Of a stretch of DNA of 64,000 nucleotides, positions 35,226-44,590 are shown piece after piece. Under the pieces are notes generated by a model that was given only the letters and a program-made list of their open reading frames with translations, was not told where the DNA came from and ran no database searches. Position 1 is the first letter of the stretch; every line of letters starts with the position of its first letter. The position numbers and the translations under genes are program-made. Source of the stretch: Tetragenococcus sp041859945 (lineage in GTDB: Bacteria; Bacillota; Bacilli; Lactobacillales; Enterococcaceae); the NCBI GenBank assembly GCA_041859945.1, contig JBFLGC010000002.1:41372-105371 (forward strand), given 5' to 3'.

Positions 35226-36101
35226 TCAAAGAACGTAAAACTCACCAATTTTTTTCAAATAAGAAGATGATTCTTTTAAAGGATAAACCAAAAAATCATG
35301 CATCATACCAGTGACGATTTCTAATTTTAAACGTGTACCACTAGTTTGTTGGATCTTTTTTTCTAAGCGTAAGACATCTGGATATAAGATATCATCCGTA
35401 CCCGCTATAGCATATATTTCACCTAGATTCTCCATCTGACCAAATAAAGGCGATACACGGGGATCGGTTAAAGGATAATAGCCCGCATAATTTCTGCCCG
35501 CTTTAGCCAATAACTCTCGTTCTAATAATACATCATACCCTTGAATCGTTTTGATGCGGGGATCGCTCAAAGTCAAATCAAGCCATGGTGAAGCTAAGAC
35601 GATTTTTTCAGGACGATGGCTGATTTTTTTATCTCGCAAAAGCTGTGCCACGCTAAGCGCCAACCCACCGCCAGCCGAATCACCAAACAAATAAAAAGCA
35701 TCATCGGGATATAACTGACCGATCTTTTCAAAAGCTTGGACAGTCAGTTCTAAAGTAGTAGCAGCTGTATGCTCCGGTGCTAAAGGATAGTTGAAATAGC
35801 TTACCTTAAGTCCAAAAGCATTTACAAAATAGGTTTGAATATTTTTATGAAAAGGGGATGCCTCTAATGAAAATCCACCACCATGCAAATAAAAGACATG
35901 CCGATCGGTCGCGACTTTAGGAAATAGAGTGATCATTTCCGAAACGCCGATTTTTCTTTTTTGCAAAGGAATATCGGTTCTCTCTAACTGCTTGGCATTG
36001 ATATCTCTTCTTTTGGGTGGTGTGACCATGTTTAAGCCTACCATTTTTTTCATATCGATCATTTTAAAAACCTCTTGAACAAATTTGGCCGAAAACTGCA
36101 T
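35226..36101 (-). CDS. HSL-family alpha/beta hydrolase (esterase)
   Basis: A 291-residue esterase of the hormone-sensitive-lipase family. The oxyanion motif HGGGF and the nucleophile elbow GDSAGGG are present, with the catalytic acid in GTDDILYPD and histidine in MMHDF near the C-terminus. The ATG at 36101 follows a perfect AGAGGAGG ribosome site; the in-frame upstream start at 36131 has none. It lies downstream of nothing on its strand and is divergent from the acyltransferase, so it is probably monocistronic. The natural substrate is unknown. Confidence 0.87.
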   Translation of the reverse strand: MQFSAKFVQEVFKMIDMKKMVGLNMVTPPKRRDINAKQLERTDIPLQKRKIGVSEMITLFPKVATDRHVFYLHGGGFSLEASPFHKNIQTYFVNAFGLKVSYFNYPLAPEHTAATTLELTVQAFEKIGQLYPDDAFYLFGDSAGGGLALSVAQLLRDKKISHRPEKIVLASPWLDLTLSDPRIKTIQGYDVLLERELLAKAGRNYAGYYPLTDPRVSPLFGQMENLGEIYAIAGTDDILYPDVLRLEKKIQQTSGTRLKLEIVTGMMHDFLVYPLKESSSYLKKIGEFYVL

Positions 36102-36194
36102 GACAAACACCTCCTCTTTCTGCAAGATCACTTAAAATATGCTATGATGAAAACGAGTAAGATTTATCTTAAGAATACCCTAAGTAGCTAGGAG

Positions 36195-37214
36195 GTGTCT
36201 ATCATTTTAACTCCGGAAAAATCCCGCGATATTGCTTTTGATAATATGCGCGCTATCTTGATTTTTTTAGTCGTTTTTGGCCATTCTCTTGAATATTTTC
36301 GACTCGACAATCAACCGGCCACTTTTCTTTATATCTTCATTTATTTATTTCATATGCCCGTTTTTATATTTATTTCTGGTTATTTTTCGAAAAATCTTGA
36401 AAAAGGACGACAAACCGCCGTTACGAGCTTTTTGATCCCTTATTTGATCTTTAATTTGCTTTTGGGGATTTTTATGTTACTTACTGGCGAAGCTGATAAA
36501 ATTTTGATTTTAAATCCCGGTTGGACATTATGGTATCTTTTCTGCATGTTTGCTTGGCGTATCCTATTGCCTGATCTAGTAAAGATCAGACATATCCTAG
36601 TTTTAAGTTTCATTTTTGGGATCCTATCTGGTTTATTGAAAGAATTTGGTACTTACATGGCCCTAGCACGGACTTTTGGCTTTCTCCCTTATTTTTTGGC
36701 TGGTTACTTTTTTCAAGAAAAACAGGTGACCAAGATACGCCACTTCCCTTATCGCAGGGTTCTTAGCACACTCATCATAGGTGCCGGGATTTTGACCGCT
36801 TATTTTTGGACCAAAAGTCCTCTGCCCGCAGAATTATTATGGGGAGACCGTTCTTACCGGCTCTTTGATAATCCCTTGTACCAATCTTTTTTAGCAGATT
36901 CGTTGCTCTATTTATTAAGTTTTGGTTTTATTTTTGTCTTCTTAACCTTGACTAGTCAAAAGTCACATTTCTATACATCTTGTGGTAAAAAGACCTTATC
37001 TGTCTATTTGCTGCATATTTATCTGATTGCACCACTTATTGCTCTTACGGAATCGATTTCCAATGCTTGGCTGCGTTTTACACTGCTATTGATCGGTTCT
37101 TTTTTCACTACTGCTTTTTTGAGCCAACCTATTGTAAGCCAACGTTTAGCAAAGATCTTAAAACATATCAACGACTTCATTATGACAACTAAAAAAAGCA
37201 AGAAACATAAATAA
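36195..37214 (+). CDS. Acyltransferase 3-family membrane protein
   Basis: A multi-pass (about ten helices) acyltransferase of the OafA/WecH type. The family's opening motif is visible as FDNMRAILIFLVVFGHSLEYF, with the conserved histidine in FGH. Such enzymes O-acetylate or succinylate surface glycans. The start is unusual: AGGAGG (36190-36195) overlaps the only upstream standard start (GTG at 36195), while correctly spaced codons are ATC (36201) and ATT (36204). The next ATG (within DNMRA) would remove part of the first motif. I list the GTG frame, but an ATT start at 36204 fits the ribosome site better. It ends inside a bidirectional terminator. Confidence 0.82.
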   Translation: MSIILTPEKSRDIAFDNMRAILIFLVVFGHSLEYFRLDNQPATFLYIFIYLFHMPVFIFISGYFSKNLEKGRQTAVTSFLIPYLIFNLLLGIFMLLTGEADKILILNPGWTLWYLFCMFAWRILLPDLVKIRHILVLSFIFGILSGLLKEFGTYMALARTFGFLPYFLAGYFFQEKQVTKIRHFPYRRVLSTLIIGAGILTAYFWTKSPLPAELLWGDRSYRLFDNPLYQSFLADSLLYLLSFGFIFVFLTLTSQKSHFYTSCGKKTLSVYLLHIYLIAPLIALTESISNAWLRFTLLLIGSFFTTAFLSQPIVSQRLAKILKHINDFIMTTKKSKKHK

Positions 37215-37232
37215 TGTGTTTCTTGCTTTGCC
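37191..37232. terminator. Bidirectional terminator between the acyltransferase gene and phoU
   Basis: GCAAGAAACAT / ATGTGTTTCTTGC stem with A7 on one side and TTTG..TATTTTT on the other. It overlaps the acyltransferase stop codon and serves the phoU end on the minus strand. Confidence 0.83.
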
Positions 37233-37269
37233 TATTTTTAAATCAAAATTTGCTTGCCTACTATGAAAA

Positions 37270-37947
37270 TCAAATCATTTCGGTACGATTGGTATTTAGT
37301 TCAGTGATTTTTCCAGAAGCTAGATAGACGATCCATTCACAGATATTCGTTACATAGTCGCCAATACGCTCCAGATATTGAGCGACCGAAAGATATTCCG
37401 TCCCACTGACCACCGTCTCTGGATTATTTTGCATCCCTTCTATAGTAGCATAATATATCTTCCGATAATATTCGTTGACCTTTTCGTCCATTTTAGCAAT
37501 CAACACCGCATCTTCCTTGTCCGCTTTCAAATAGGCGATCAACACATTATCCACCATTTTTTTGACATAATCAGACATATCCGAAATTTCTTTTTCAATC
37601 GGTTCGATCCTAGTCTGACCTTTCACGCGGATCGTCGACTTAGCGATCGAAACCGCGTGATCGCCCATTCGTTCCAAATCAGAACTAGCTTTCATTACGG
37701 TGATGATCGATCGTAGATCAGTCGTCACAGGTTGTTGCAAAGCAATCATTTCAAAACTTTTCTTTTCCAATTTCACTTCTAGATCATTGATATTTTCATC
37801 ATGAGCGATCACTTCTTCCGCTAAATTTTTGTCATGCTTGATATAAGCACGCACTGATTTATGGATAGCATTACTGACCATCATGCCCATTTCGTAAAAC
37901 TGATTGTGTAGGTTCAATAAGTCCTCTTCAAATTGAGATCTTAACAT
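37270..37947 (-). CDS. phoU: Phosphate transport system regulator PhoU
   Basis: Cytoplasmic all-helical protein that restrains PstSCAB activity and signals phosphate status. The 225-residue protein consists of two three-helix PhoU repeats, each with the metal-binding pattern (E/D)xxxD: DLEVKLEKKSFEMIALQQPV and the later ATIEGMQNNPETVV-SGTEYLSVAQYLERIGDYVTNI region (given in parts). It is the last gene of pstS-C-A-B-B-phoU. No phoPR two-component genes are in the window. Confidence 0.94.
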   Translation of the reverse strand: MLRSQFEEDLLNLHNQFYEMGMMVSNAIHKSVRAYIKHDKNLAEEVIAHDENINDLEVKLEKKSFEMIALQQPVTTDLRSIITVMKASSDLERMGDHAVSIAKSTIRVKGQTRIEPIEKEISDMSDYVKKMVDNVLIAYLKADKEDAVLIAKMDEKVNEYYRKIYYATIEGMQNNPETVVSGTEYLSVAQYLERIGDYVTNICEWIVYLASGKITELNTNRTEMI

Positions 37948-37970
37948 ATTTTTTGCCTCCCCTGTTCCTT

Positions 37971-38729
37971 TTAACCAAACCGACCAGAAATATAGTCTTC
38001 GGTCTTTTTTTTGTGCGGATCCAAAAAAATTTCTTTGGTATCATTATATTCTATCAACTCTCCTGTCAAAAAGAAAGCCGTCTTATCCGAGATCCGTGAA
38101 GCCTGCGACATGTTATGTGTCACGATGATCATCGTGTATTTTTCTTTTAATTGATATAAGGTATTTTCGATTTTACCTGAAGAGATAGGATCAAGTGCAC
38201 TGGTTGGTTCATCTAATAAAATGATGTCAGGATCGACAGCTAACACTCTAGCAATACAGACTCGTTGCTGCTGACCACCGGACAAAGACAAAGCACTTTT
38301 ATGCAGTTTATCTTTCACATCTTCCCAAACAGAGGCAGCCTTGAGACTTTCTTCTACCAAACGATCCAGCTCTGCTTTCTCCTTAATCCCTTTCAGTTTC
38401 AGTCCATAGGTTATATTTTCATAAATCGAAAAAGGAAAAGGATTGGGTTGTTGAAAGACCATGCCGATCTCTTTGCGTAGATCGACCGTGTCGATCTTAG
38501 ACCCATAAATATCTTGACCTTTATAAATCACACTTCCAGTGGTCGTTACATTGGGAATTAAATCATTCATGCGGTTAAGTGCTCTTAAAAAAGTAGACTT
38601 ACCACAACCAGATGGACCGATCAAGGCAGTGATCTCGCCTTGATCGATCGCCATCGAAATCCCCTTTAGAGCTTCTTTTTCTCCATAGTACAAGTGAAGA
38701 TCTTTTGACGTGATTATTGTTTCTCCCAT
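37971..38729 (-). CDS. pstB1: Phosphate ABC transporter ATP-binding protein (second copy)
   Basis: ATPase of the PstSCAB phosphate importer. Walker A GPSGCGKST, signature LSGGQQQRVCIARVL and Walker B DIILLDEPTSALD are intact. The start at 38729 follows AAAGGAG at good spacing; the longer frame to 38771 would overlap the preceding gene. It is the second of two adjacent pstB genes, an arrangement common in Lactobacillales; why two ATPases are kept is not clear. The proteins differ throughout, so this is an old duplication. Confidence 0.93.
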   Translation of the reverse strand: MGETIITSKDLHLYYGEKEALKGISMAIDQGEITALIGPSGCGKSTFLRALNRMNDLIPNVTTTGSVIYKGQDIYGSKIDTVDLRKEIGMVFQQPNPFPFSIYENITYGLKLKGIKEKAELDRLVEESLKAASVWEDVKDKLHKSALSLSGGQQQRVCIARVLAVDPDIILLDEPTSALDPISSGKIENTLYQLKEKYTMIIVTHNMSQASRISDKTAFFLTGELIEYNDTKEIFLDPHKKKTEDYISGRFG

Positions 38730-38748
38730 GCTCTTCTCCTTTTTTCGG

Positions 38749-39555
38749 TCAACCAAAATGCCCTGAGACATAATCTTCGGTCGCTTGTATTTTTGGACGT
38801 GTAAAAATTTTTGTAGTCACGTCATATTCGATGGCATTGCCTAGATAAAAGAATGCCGTATAATCGCTGATCCGCCCAGCCTGTTGCATATTGTGAGTGA
38901 CAATAATAATCGTATAATCTTTTTTTAGATTGATCAATGTTTCCTCGACAGTTCCTGTCGAAATAGGGTCTAAGGCGCTGGCCGGTTCATCTAATAAGAG
39001 AATATCTGGTTTCATCGCAATAGCTCGAGCGATGCAAAGGCGCTGTTGTTGACCACCAGATAAGGCCAAAGCACTTTTATGTAAAGAATCTTTGACTTGA
39101 TCCCACAAGGCCGCTTGTTTTAAAGTCGTCTCCACGATTTCATCTAATTTATGCTTGTCTTTTTCACCATGCCGCTTAACGGCAAAAGTAATATTCTCAT
39201 AGATCGATTTACTAAAAGGATTAGGCCGTTGAAACACCATGCCGATACGCTTGCGCATCTCAAAAACATCGATTTCAGGCGTATTGATATCGACACCTTT
39301 ATACATGATCTTACCGGTCGTCTTAGTGCCAGAGATGCCATCGTTCATGCGATTCAGTGAACGTAAATACGTCGATTTTCCACACCCAGAAGGTCCGATC
39401 AAAGCAGTGATTTTATTTTTCTCAAACGCCAGATCGACGCCTTGAATGGCTTCATTAGTGCCATACCAAACGTGTAGATCTTCTGTATAAAGAATTTGAT
39501 CTTGAGGATCTCCTGGCGAAATAAGATGCCGATCCTTTAAATTGTATTTTTCCAT
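38749..39555 (-). CDS. pstB2: Phosphate ABC transporter ATP-binding protein (first copy)
   Basis: ATPase of the phosphate importer, about 268 residues, with an N-terminal extension (YNLKDRHLISPGDPQDQ) before the ATPase core that is typical of the longer PstB paralogue in lactic acid bacteria. Walker A GPSGCGKST, signature LSGGQQQRLCIARAI and Walker B DILLLDEPASALD are present. Two adjacent ATG codons exist (39558 and 39555); the second has better spacing to AAGGAG. Confidence 0.93.
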   Translation of the reverse strand: MEKYNLKDRHLISPGDPQDQILYTEDLHVWYGTNEAIQGVDLAFEKNKITALIGPSGCGKSTYLRSLNRMNDGISGTKTTGKIMYKGVDINTPEIDVFEMRKRIGMVFQRPNPFSKSIYENITFAVKRHGEKDKHKLDEIVETTLKQAALWDQVKDSLHKSALALSGGQQQRLCIARAIAMKPDILLLDEPASALDPISTGTVEETLINLKKDYTIIIVTHNMQQAGRISDYTAFFYLGNAIEYDVTTKIFTRPKIQATEDYVSGHFG

Positions 39556-39589
39556 CATAAGCTCCTTGTCTAACTATCGTTTTACTGGT

Positions 39590-40474
39590 TTATGCTGAAG
39601 TGATCCGCTTGTACAGACGCTTACCGATTGCTCGGGCGGCAAAATTAAAAAGCAAAACGACGATGATTAAAACGGCTGAAGCACCTGCTGATACGGCATC
39701 ACCATCTGGCATCGTCCCTTCCGTATTGACCTTCCAAATATGCACAGCCAATGTTTCTGCTTGTCGGAAAATACTGATCGGACTAGAAACACTCAGGGGA
39801 TTCCAATTGGTAAAATCTAAGGCTGGGGCACTTTGTCCTGCAGTATAAATCAGTGCTGCGGCTTCCCCGAAAATACGTCCAGCACTCAGGATCACACCCG
39901 TCAATATCCCAGGTGTCGCAGCCGGCACAACCACATGAAGGACCGTTTCCCAACGTGATAAACCCAAAGCTAGTCCTGCTTCTCTTTGTGTATAATGGAC
40001 CGCTGCTAAAGATTCTTCTACATTTCTGGTCAACAGGGGTAAGTTAAAAAACGTCAAGGCCAGTGCCCCTGAAAGAATTGAGAACCCATAACCAAATTGG
40101 ACGACGAAAACTAAAAAGCCAAAAAGCCCAACGACTACTGAAGGCAACGAGCTTAAAATTTCGATAGCCGTGCGTAGGACATCTGTCACCCAATTTTTCT
40201 TCGCATATTCACTAAGATAGATTCCCGCACCCAGAGAGATTGGGAAACTAATGATCATCGTGATAAAAAGCAAATAAAGCGAGTTAAAAAGCTGGATCCC
40301 AATACCGCCACCTGCTTTATAAGATTTCGAAGGAGAGGTTAAAAATTTCCAGGAAATATGAGGAACTCCTCGCACTAATATATACAAAAGTAAAGCAGCT
40401 AGAATCAAAACGATCGTACCAGAAATAACATATAAAAGGGTCGTCGCTATTCTATCTATTTTTTTGGCATTCAT
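39590..40474 (-). CDS. pstA: Phosphate ABC transporter permease PstA
   Basis: A 294-residue permease with six membrane helices and the ABC-permease EAA loop at REAGLALGLSRWETVLHVVVP. It forms the membrane channel with PstC. Its ATG overlaps the pstC stop by one base (TAATG), indicating coupled translation in the pst operon. Confidence 0.94.
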   Translation of the reverse strand: MNAKKIDRIATTLLYVISGTIVLILAALLLYILVRGVPHISWKFLTSPSKSYKAGGGIGIQLFNSLYLLFITMIISFPISLGAGIYLSEYAKKNWVTDVLRTAIEILSSLPSVVVGLFGFLVFVVQFGYGFSILSGALALTFFNLPLLTRNVEESLAAVHYTQREAGLALGLSRWETVLHVVVPAATPGILTGVILSAGRIFGEAAALIYTAGQSAPALDFTNWNPLSVSSPISIFRQAETLAVHIWKVNTEGTMPDGDAVSAGASAVLIIVVLLFNFAARAIGKRLYKRITSA

Positions 40475-41394
40475 TATTTGAGCTCTCCTTTCCTACCGAT
40501 CCAACGAATCACAATATTAAATAATAAAGACATCAGTAAAAGGATCAAAGCCAGTGACCATAGCACATTATTTTCTAAGGTTCCCATTATGGTATTACCA
40601 ATCCCCATCGTTAAAATAGACGTCAACGTCGCAGCCGGCGTGACCAGACTTGTCGGCATCAAAGCCGCATTACCAATGACCATTTGGATCGCTAAAGCTT
40701 CTCCAAAAGCCCGTGTCATCCCGAAAACAACGGACGTCAAGATTCCAGGGATAGCAGCCCGTAAAACTACCTTATAAATCGTCTGCCACCTTGTTGCTCC
40801 GATGGCTAACGAGGCTTCGCGAAAGTCTCTAGGAACAGCTTTTAAAGCATCAACAGTCATAGAAGTCACTGTTGGTAATATCATCACAAAAAGCACAAAA
40901 GTCCCTGCTAAGATCCCAAAACCAGTTCCTCCAAAAAGCGAACGTACAAAGGGCACGATCACTGACAATCCTATAAAGCCATAGACTACAGAGGGGATCC
41001 CTACTAACAATTCGATCACAGGTTTTAAAAATTTCTCTCCTTTTTCAGGCGAGATCTCAACCATGAAAACAGCTGCTCCAATAGCAAAAGGTGTCGCCAC
41101 GATCGCTGATAAAAAAGTCACGATAAAAGAACCTAGGATCATTGGTAAAGCTCCAACCATAGGCTTTCCGTCTGTTCCAACTTGTCCAGGATTCCATTTT
41201 GTTCCAAATAAAAAATCTAATAGTTTTACTTTGTCCACAAAAAAAGTGGCCAAGCCTTTACTCGCAACAAAATAAAAAATGGAAACCACAACGATCACTA
41301 TGATCGCGATACAAAGAAAGCTTATCAATTTGCCTCTTTGTTCCATCTTTGCGCGTTTTGATTTTTTGGTTAATATCTTTTGCATATCTTCCAA
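40474..41394 (-). CDS. pstC: Phosphate ABC transporter permease PstC
   Basis: A 306-residue permease with six membrane helices, the PstC-typical FGTKWNPGQVG loop after the first helix, and the EAA loop REASLAIGATRWQTIYKVVLR. The start is TTG at 41394, six bases after GAGGAGGGG; an internal ATG three codons later is a less well-placed alternative. It lies about 110 bases downstream of pstS. Confidence 0.93.
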   Translation of the reverse strand: MEDMQKILTKKSKRAKMEQRGKLISFLCIAIIVIVVVSIFYFVASKGLATFFVDKVKLLDFLFGTKWNPGQVGTDGKPMVGALPMILGSFIVTFLSAIVATPFAIGAAVFMVEISPEKGEKFLKPVIELLVGIPSVVYGFIGLSVIVPFVRSLFGGTGFGILAGTFVLFVMILPTVTSMTVDALKAVPRDFREASLAIGATRWQTIYKVVLRAAIPGILTSVVFGMTRAFGEALAIQMVIGNAALMPTSLVTPAATLTSILTMGIGNTIMGTLENNVLWSLALILLLMSLLFNIVIRWIGRKGELK

Positions 41395-41505
41395 AAGTAA
41401 CCCCTCCTCTAACTCTTCTGACCTTATTTTACCATCTTTAGAGGAAAGTACCTTAAAAAGATTGTAAGGTTCATTTATAGTTTGTAAATTTTGTGTAAAA
41501 TTTGG

Positions 41506-42360
41506 TCAGTTCACGAGGTTGCCTTGCCAATCTCTTTCGATCTTCATCTTAGTTATGGGAATATAGCCTAGATCACCAACAACTTTTTCTTGGATAGAAT
41601 CTGAAAGGATATAATTTAAAAATTCTTTAGTCAGACCGGTCGGATCACCTTTTGTATACATGTGTTCATAAGACCAAATGATCCAGTCATTGTTGATCAC
41701 ATTTTCCTCATTTGGCTCTACACCATCGATACTTAATGTCTGTACTTCATCATTCACATAAGAAAAAGCAATATAACTGACGGCTCCTGGTGTATCAGAA
41801 ACGATTTGTCTGACCATTCCTGTCGAATCCTGCTCCTGAGCACTGGCTGCCGTTTGCCCGTCTAAGGCCCAATGTTCAAAAGTACTACGCGTGCCACTAC
41901 CGGAAGCACGATTCAATAAAACGACAGCAAGATCGTTACCACCGATGTCTTGCCAATTGGCGATTTCGCCAAGAAAAATCTTTTTTAAATCTTCCATGGA
42001 AATGTCACTCACACCTGCCTCTTTATTAATGATTGGCGTGATGCCTACTACAGCCACTTTATGATCGACCAATTCGTCCGCAGAGATACCTGCCTTTTCT
42101 TCTGCAAATAAATCCGAATTGCCAATATCAACAGCACCAGATTGAACCTGGCTCAAGCCAGTCCCACTACCGCCACCTTGAACATTGACGAACTTACCAG
42201 GATTTTGCGATTGAAACACTTCCGACACCGTTTCTACCAGTGGTTGTAAAGCTGAAGAACCCACGGCGGTGATCGATTCTCCTTTGTCGATCCATTTGGC
42301 GCAGCCTGTCAAAAAAAGTGATGCTAAAGTTATCGATAAAATGACTTTCATTTTCTTCAT
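41506..42360 (-). CDS. pstS: Phosphate-binding lipoprotein PstS
   Basis: Extracellular high-affinity phosphate receptor. The N-terminus MKKMKVILSITLASLFLTGC is a lipoprotein signal peptide with lipobox LTGC (Cys20). The phosphate-binding loops GSSALQPLVE, GGGSGTGLSQV and the RASGSGTR turn are all present. The longer frame starting at a TTG (42369) abuts the ribosome site; I prefer ATG 42360. It heads the pst operon. A repeat element begins about 120 bases upstream, so the promoter must lie in 42361-42484; I could not identify a clear PhoP box there. Confidence 0.94.
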   Translation of the reverse strand: MKKMKVILSITLASLFLTGCAKWIDKGESITAVGSSALQPLVETVSEVFQSQNPGKFVNVQGGGSGTGLSQVQSGAVDIGNSDLFAEEKAGISADELVDHKVAVVGITPIINKEAGVSDISMEDLKKIFLGEIANWQDIGGNDLAVVLLNRASGSGTRSTFEHWALDGQTAASAQEQDSTGMVRQIVSDTPGAVSYIAFSYVNDEVQTLSIDGVEPNEENVINNDWIIWSYEHMYTKGDPTGLTKEFLNYILSDSIQEKVVGDLGYIPITKMKIERDWQGNLVN

Positions 42361-42484
42361 GATCGGCAAATCCCCTTTAAATTTAAAATTAGTACTTTAT
42401 TCACATCCATTACTGCCATTTTACCATTAGAAACGATGCTTTAAAATCTTTAATCGTGAAAATGTCGATTTTTTCAAATTGGGT

Positions 42485-42861
42485 GTTACAATTCACGGCT
42501 AAATGGTTAGACCGATGCTAATGCTACACTTTCACGTTTGTGTCTGCTACTGTCCGCCGTGGGACCGACTTGAGCCTAAAGTCACCGTAATTCACATTGG
42601 CTCCTCTTTCACGGCGACGTCTCAGCCACATTCGTTTCGTTTCGCTGCCAGTAATAACGCACCCGAACAGATTAAATCATTCATTTAAGAAATCAAATGG
42701 CATAAGTTTTATTTTTTTACTGAACAAACAAATATTAGCTAAAACTAGCGTAACGTAGAGATTAGCTTGCGAGATCATTATGTTAAAGAATTCAATGTGA
42801 ATTGTTCTGAATCACTACGATTGACTTGCGTAGCAAGGCAGAGTGGATGATGAAAGACTTT
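42485..42861. repeat. Intergenic repeat element copy D
   Basis: Starts with the family end GTTACAATTCACGGCT (42485-42500). It then shares GCTACACTTTCACGTTTGTG with copy E and about 150 bp (42654-42803) with copy A at roughly 80% identity, including CTAAAACTAGCGTAACGTAG. Its last part, 42800-42855, matches copy A bases 5407-5465 in the opposite orientation, and copy C near 16765-16806 in the same orientation. No matching right terminal repeat is seen, so this copy is truncated or rearranged. It lies between pstS and ftsX and occupies most of that 566-base gap. Confidence 0.7.
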
Positions 42862-42886
42862 TAATTAAAAAAGTAGCCCTCAAGCA

Positions 42887-42923
42887 CAAAAAAACAAGAA
42901 CCCTAAATTGAGTTCTTGTTTGT
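42887..42923 (-). terminator. Terminator of ftsEX
   Basis: AAACAAGAAC / GTTCTTGTTT stem (minus strand) followed by T7, directly downstream of the ftsX stop codon. Confidence 0.87.
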
Positions 42924-42926
42924 TGA

Positions 42927-43811
42927 TCATGCTTTTAAAAATCGTCGCATGGAAATCACAGATCCTAATGAGCCGATCACAAAACCAATGATTATCAGTA
43001 ATACGGATATTTGAATAGAGAATACATCAGGTTGGATCAAGGTATAATTGGATCTAAGTAATATTGGACTGATGATACTAAAGATTTTTTCATAACCGAA
43101 AAAGACCAATAAAACTGGAATGATCGACCCCAAGATCCCGATCCAGCCACCTTCAAGAAAGAAAGGCCAGCGGATATAGCCATTCTTAGCGCCTACTAAA
43201 CGCATGATCTGGATCTCACGCTCACGTGACAAGATCGTGATCCGGATCGTATTGGAAATCAAAAAGATTGCCACGACTAACAAAATAATTGAGCCAACCA
43301 AGCCCCAAGTACGTACTTTTTGGGCGATATTGAATATCTTATCTGACAAATCTTCACCATAGCTTGCCTTATCGACATATTTAGTAATCGAAGCGGCTTT
43401 ATCAGTAATATCCTTGACATATTGCGGATCTTCAGCACTGACCGTGTAGACATCTAATAACGGGTTATCTTGGTCGAATAAGCCCCAGACATCACCATAA
43501 GCCTCTTGGATCCGAGCTAGTTCTTCGTCTTGACTTGAAAATTTGACTGACTTGACATGGGGGATCTCTTCCAGCTGATCTTCTAGATCCTTTTTCCCTG
43601 CTTCATCTGTGCCATAAGTGACAAAGACGGTCACATCCACATTACTTTCCATATCTTCGGCAAGTTTGACAGTGTTCATAATGATCACCAAGAAGACACC
43701 TAGCAAGGTCAGAGTGATCGTTACAGCACTGATCGAGGATACCGTCATCCAACCATTGCGCTTTAAGCTTTTGAAGCTTTCTAAAATATGTCGGAAAAAT
43801 GTCCTAATCAT
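42927..43811 (-). CDS. ftsX: Cell division ABC-type permease FtsX
   Basis: Membrane partner of FtsE; in Gram-positive cocci FtsEX activates a peptidoglycan hydrolase such as PcsB. The protein of about 294 residues has one membrane helix at residues about 20-45 (SISAVTITLTLLGVFLVIIM), a large extracellular domain to about 165, and three C-terminal helices, with the conserved EIQIMRLVGAKNGYIRWPF. I chose the ATG at 43811, about ten bases after AGGAGAG; it overlaps the ftsE stop by eight bases. Confidence 0.93.
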   Translation of the reverse strand: MIRTFFRHILESFKSLKRNGWMTVSSISAVTITLTLLGVFLVIIMNTVKLAEDMESNVDVTVFVTYGTDEAGKKDLEDQLEEIPHVKSVKFSSQDEELARIQEAYGDVWGLFDQDNPLLDVYTVSAEDPQYVKDITDKAASITKYVDKASYGEDLSDKIFNIAQKVRTWGLVGSIILLVVAIFLISNTIRITILSREREIQIMRLVGAKNGYIRWPFFLEGGWIGILGSIIPVLLVFFGYEKIFSIISPILLRSNYTLIQPDVFSIQISVLLIIIGFVIGSLGSVISMRRFLKA

Positions 43812-44490
43812 CGTAACCATACTCTCCTTCCATTTGATCTCGAATGATCCGCCCATTTTCAATGGCCACGACACGGTGCCGGATCGTGTTCACGATCGTG
43901 CTGTTGTGTGTTGCCATGACAACGGTCGTACCTTGTGCATTGATGCGGTCCAATAATTTCATGATTTCCCAAGAATTATCCGGGTCCAAGTTCCCAGTCG
44001 GTTCATCAGCGATCAAAACTTTAGGCATATTTACGATTGCCCGCGCAATCGAGACCCGTTGTTGTTCCCCACCGGAGAGTTCACTTGGAAAAACACGCAC
44101 TTTATGCTTGAGACCAACTAAATCTAATACTTCCATGACACGTTTCTTGATTTCACGGGGTTTTCGGCCCGTTACTTGCATCGCATAAGCTACATTCTCA
44201 TAAATCGTTTTTTTAGGTAATAATTTATAATCTTGGAAAACGACACCTATCTCACGACGCAGATAAGGGACATCTTTATTCTTTATTTTCACCAAGTCGT
44301 ATCCCGCAACGCTCAAATGACCTTTTGTCGCTTTTTCCTCCCGGTACATCAATTTGATAAAAGTTGATTTACCAGCGCCAGAAGGCCCCACAACGTAGAC
44401 AAATTCCCCTTGATCGATCGTGATCGAAAGGTTTCTTATAGCGGTCGTTCCATTGCTGTACTTTTTATTTACATTCATCATTTCGATCAT
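43804..44490 (-). CDS. ftsE: Cell division ATP-binding protein FtsE
   Basis: Cytoplasmic ATPase of FtsEX, 228 residues. Walker A GPSGAGKST, signature LSGGEQQRVSIARA and Walker B KVLIADEPTGNLD are present, with the FtsE-typical VVFQDYKLLPKKTIYENVA. The start at 44490 follows GGGAGA at seven bases; an in-frame ATG at 44505 overlaps that site. It lies about 100 bases downstream of prfB, the conserved Firmicutes order. Confidence 0.94.
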   Translation of the reverse strand: MIEMMNVNKKYSNGTTAIRNLSITIDQGEFVYVVGPSGAGKSTFIKLMYREEKATKGHLSVAGYDLVKIKNKDVPYLRREIGVVFQDYKLLPKKTIYENVAYAMQVTGRKPREIKKRVMEVLDLVGLKHKVRVFPSELSGGEQQRVSIARAIVNMPKVLIADEPTGNLDPDNSWEIMKLLDRINAQGTTVVMATHNSTIVNTIRHRVVAIENGRIIRDQMEGEYGYDD

Positions 44491-44590
44491 GGCTATCTCT
44501 CCCATATTCTATTCGTTCCGGCTAATTATAGCATGCCTATATTTCAAGAATCTTTCTCAAGGTTACAATTAGATTGCAATTGAATAACTT

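Noticed and set aside
42503..42688. Plus-strand open frame of 61 codons inside repeat copy D
   Set aside because: It reads through the repeat modules, has no ribosome site, and the equivalent frame is not kept in copies A, C or E.
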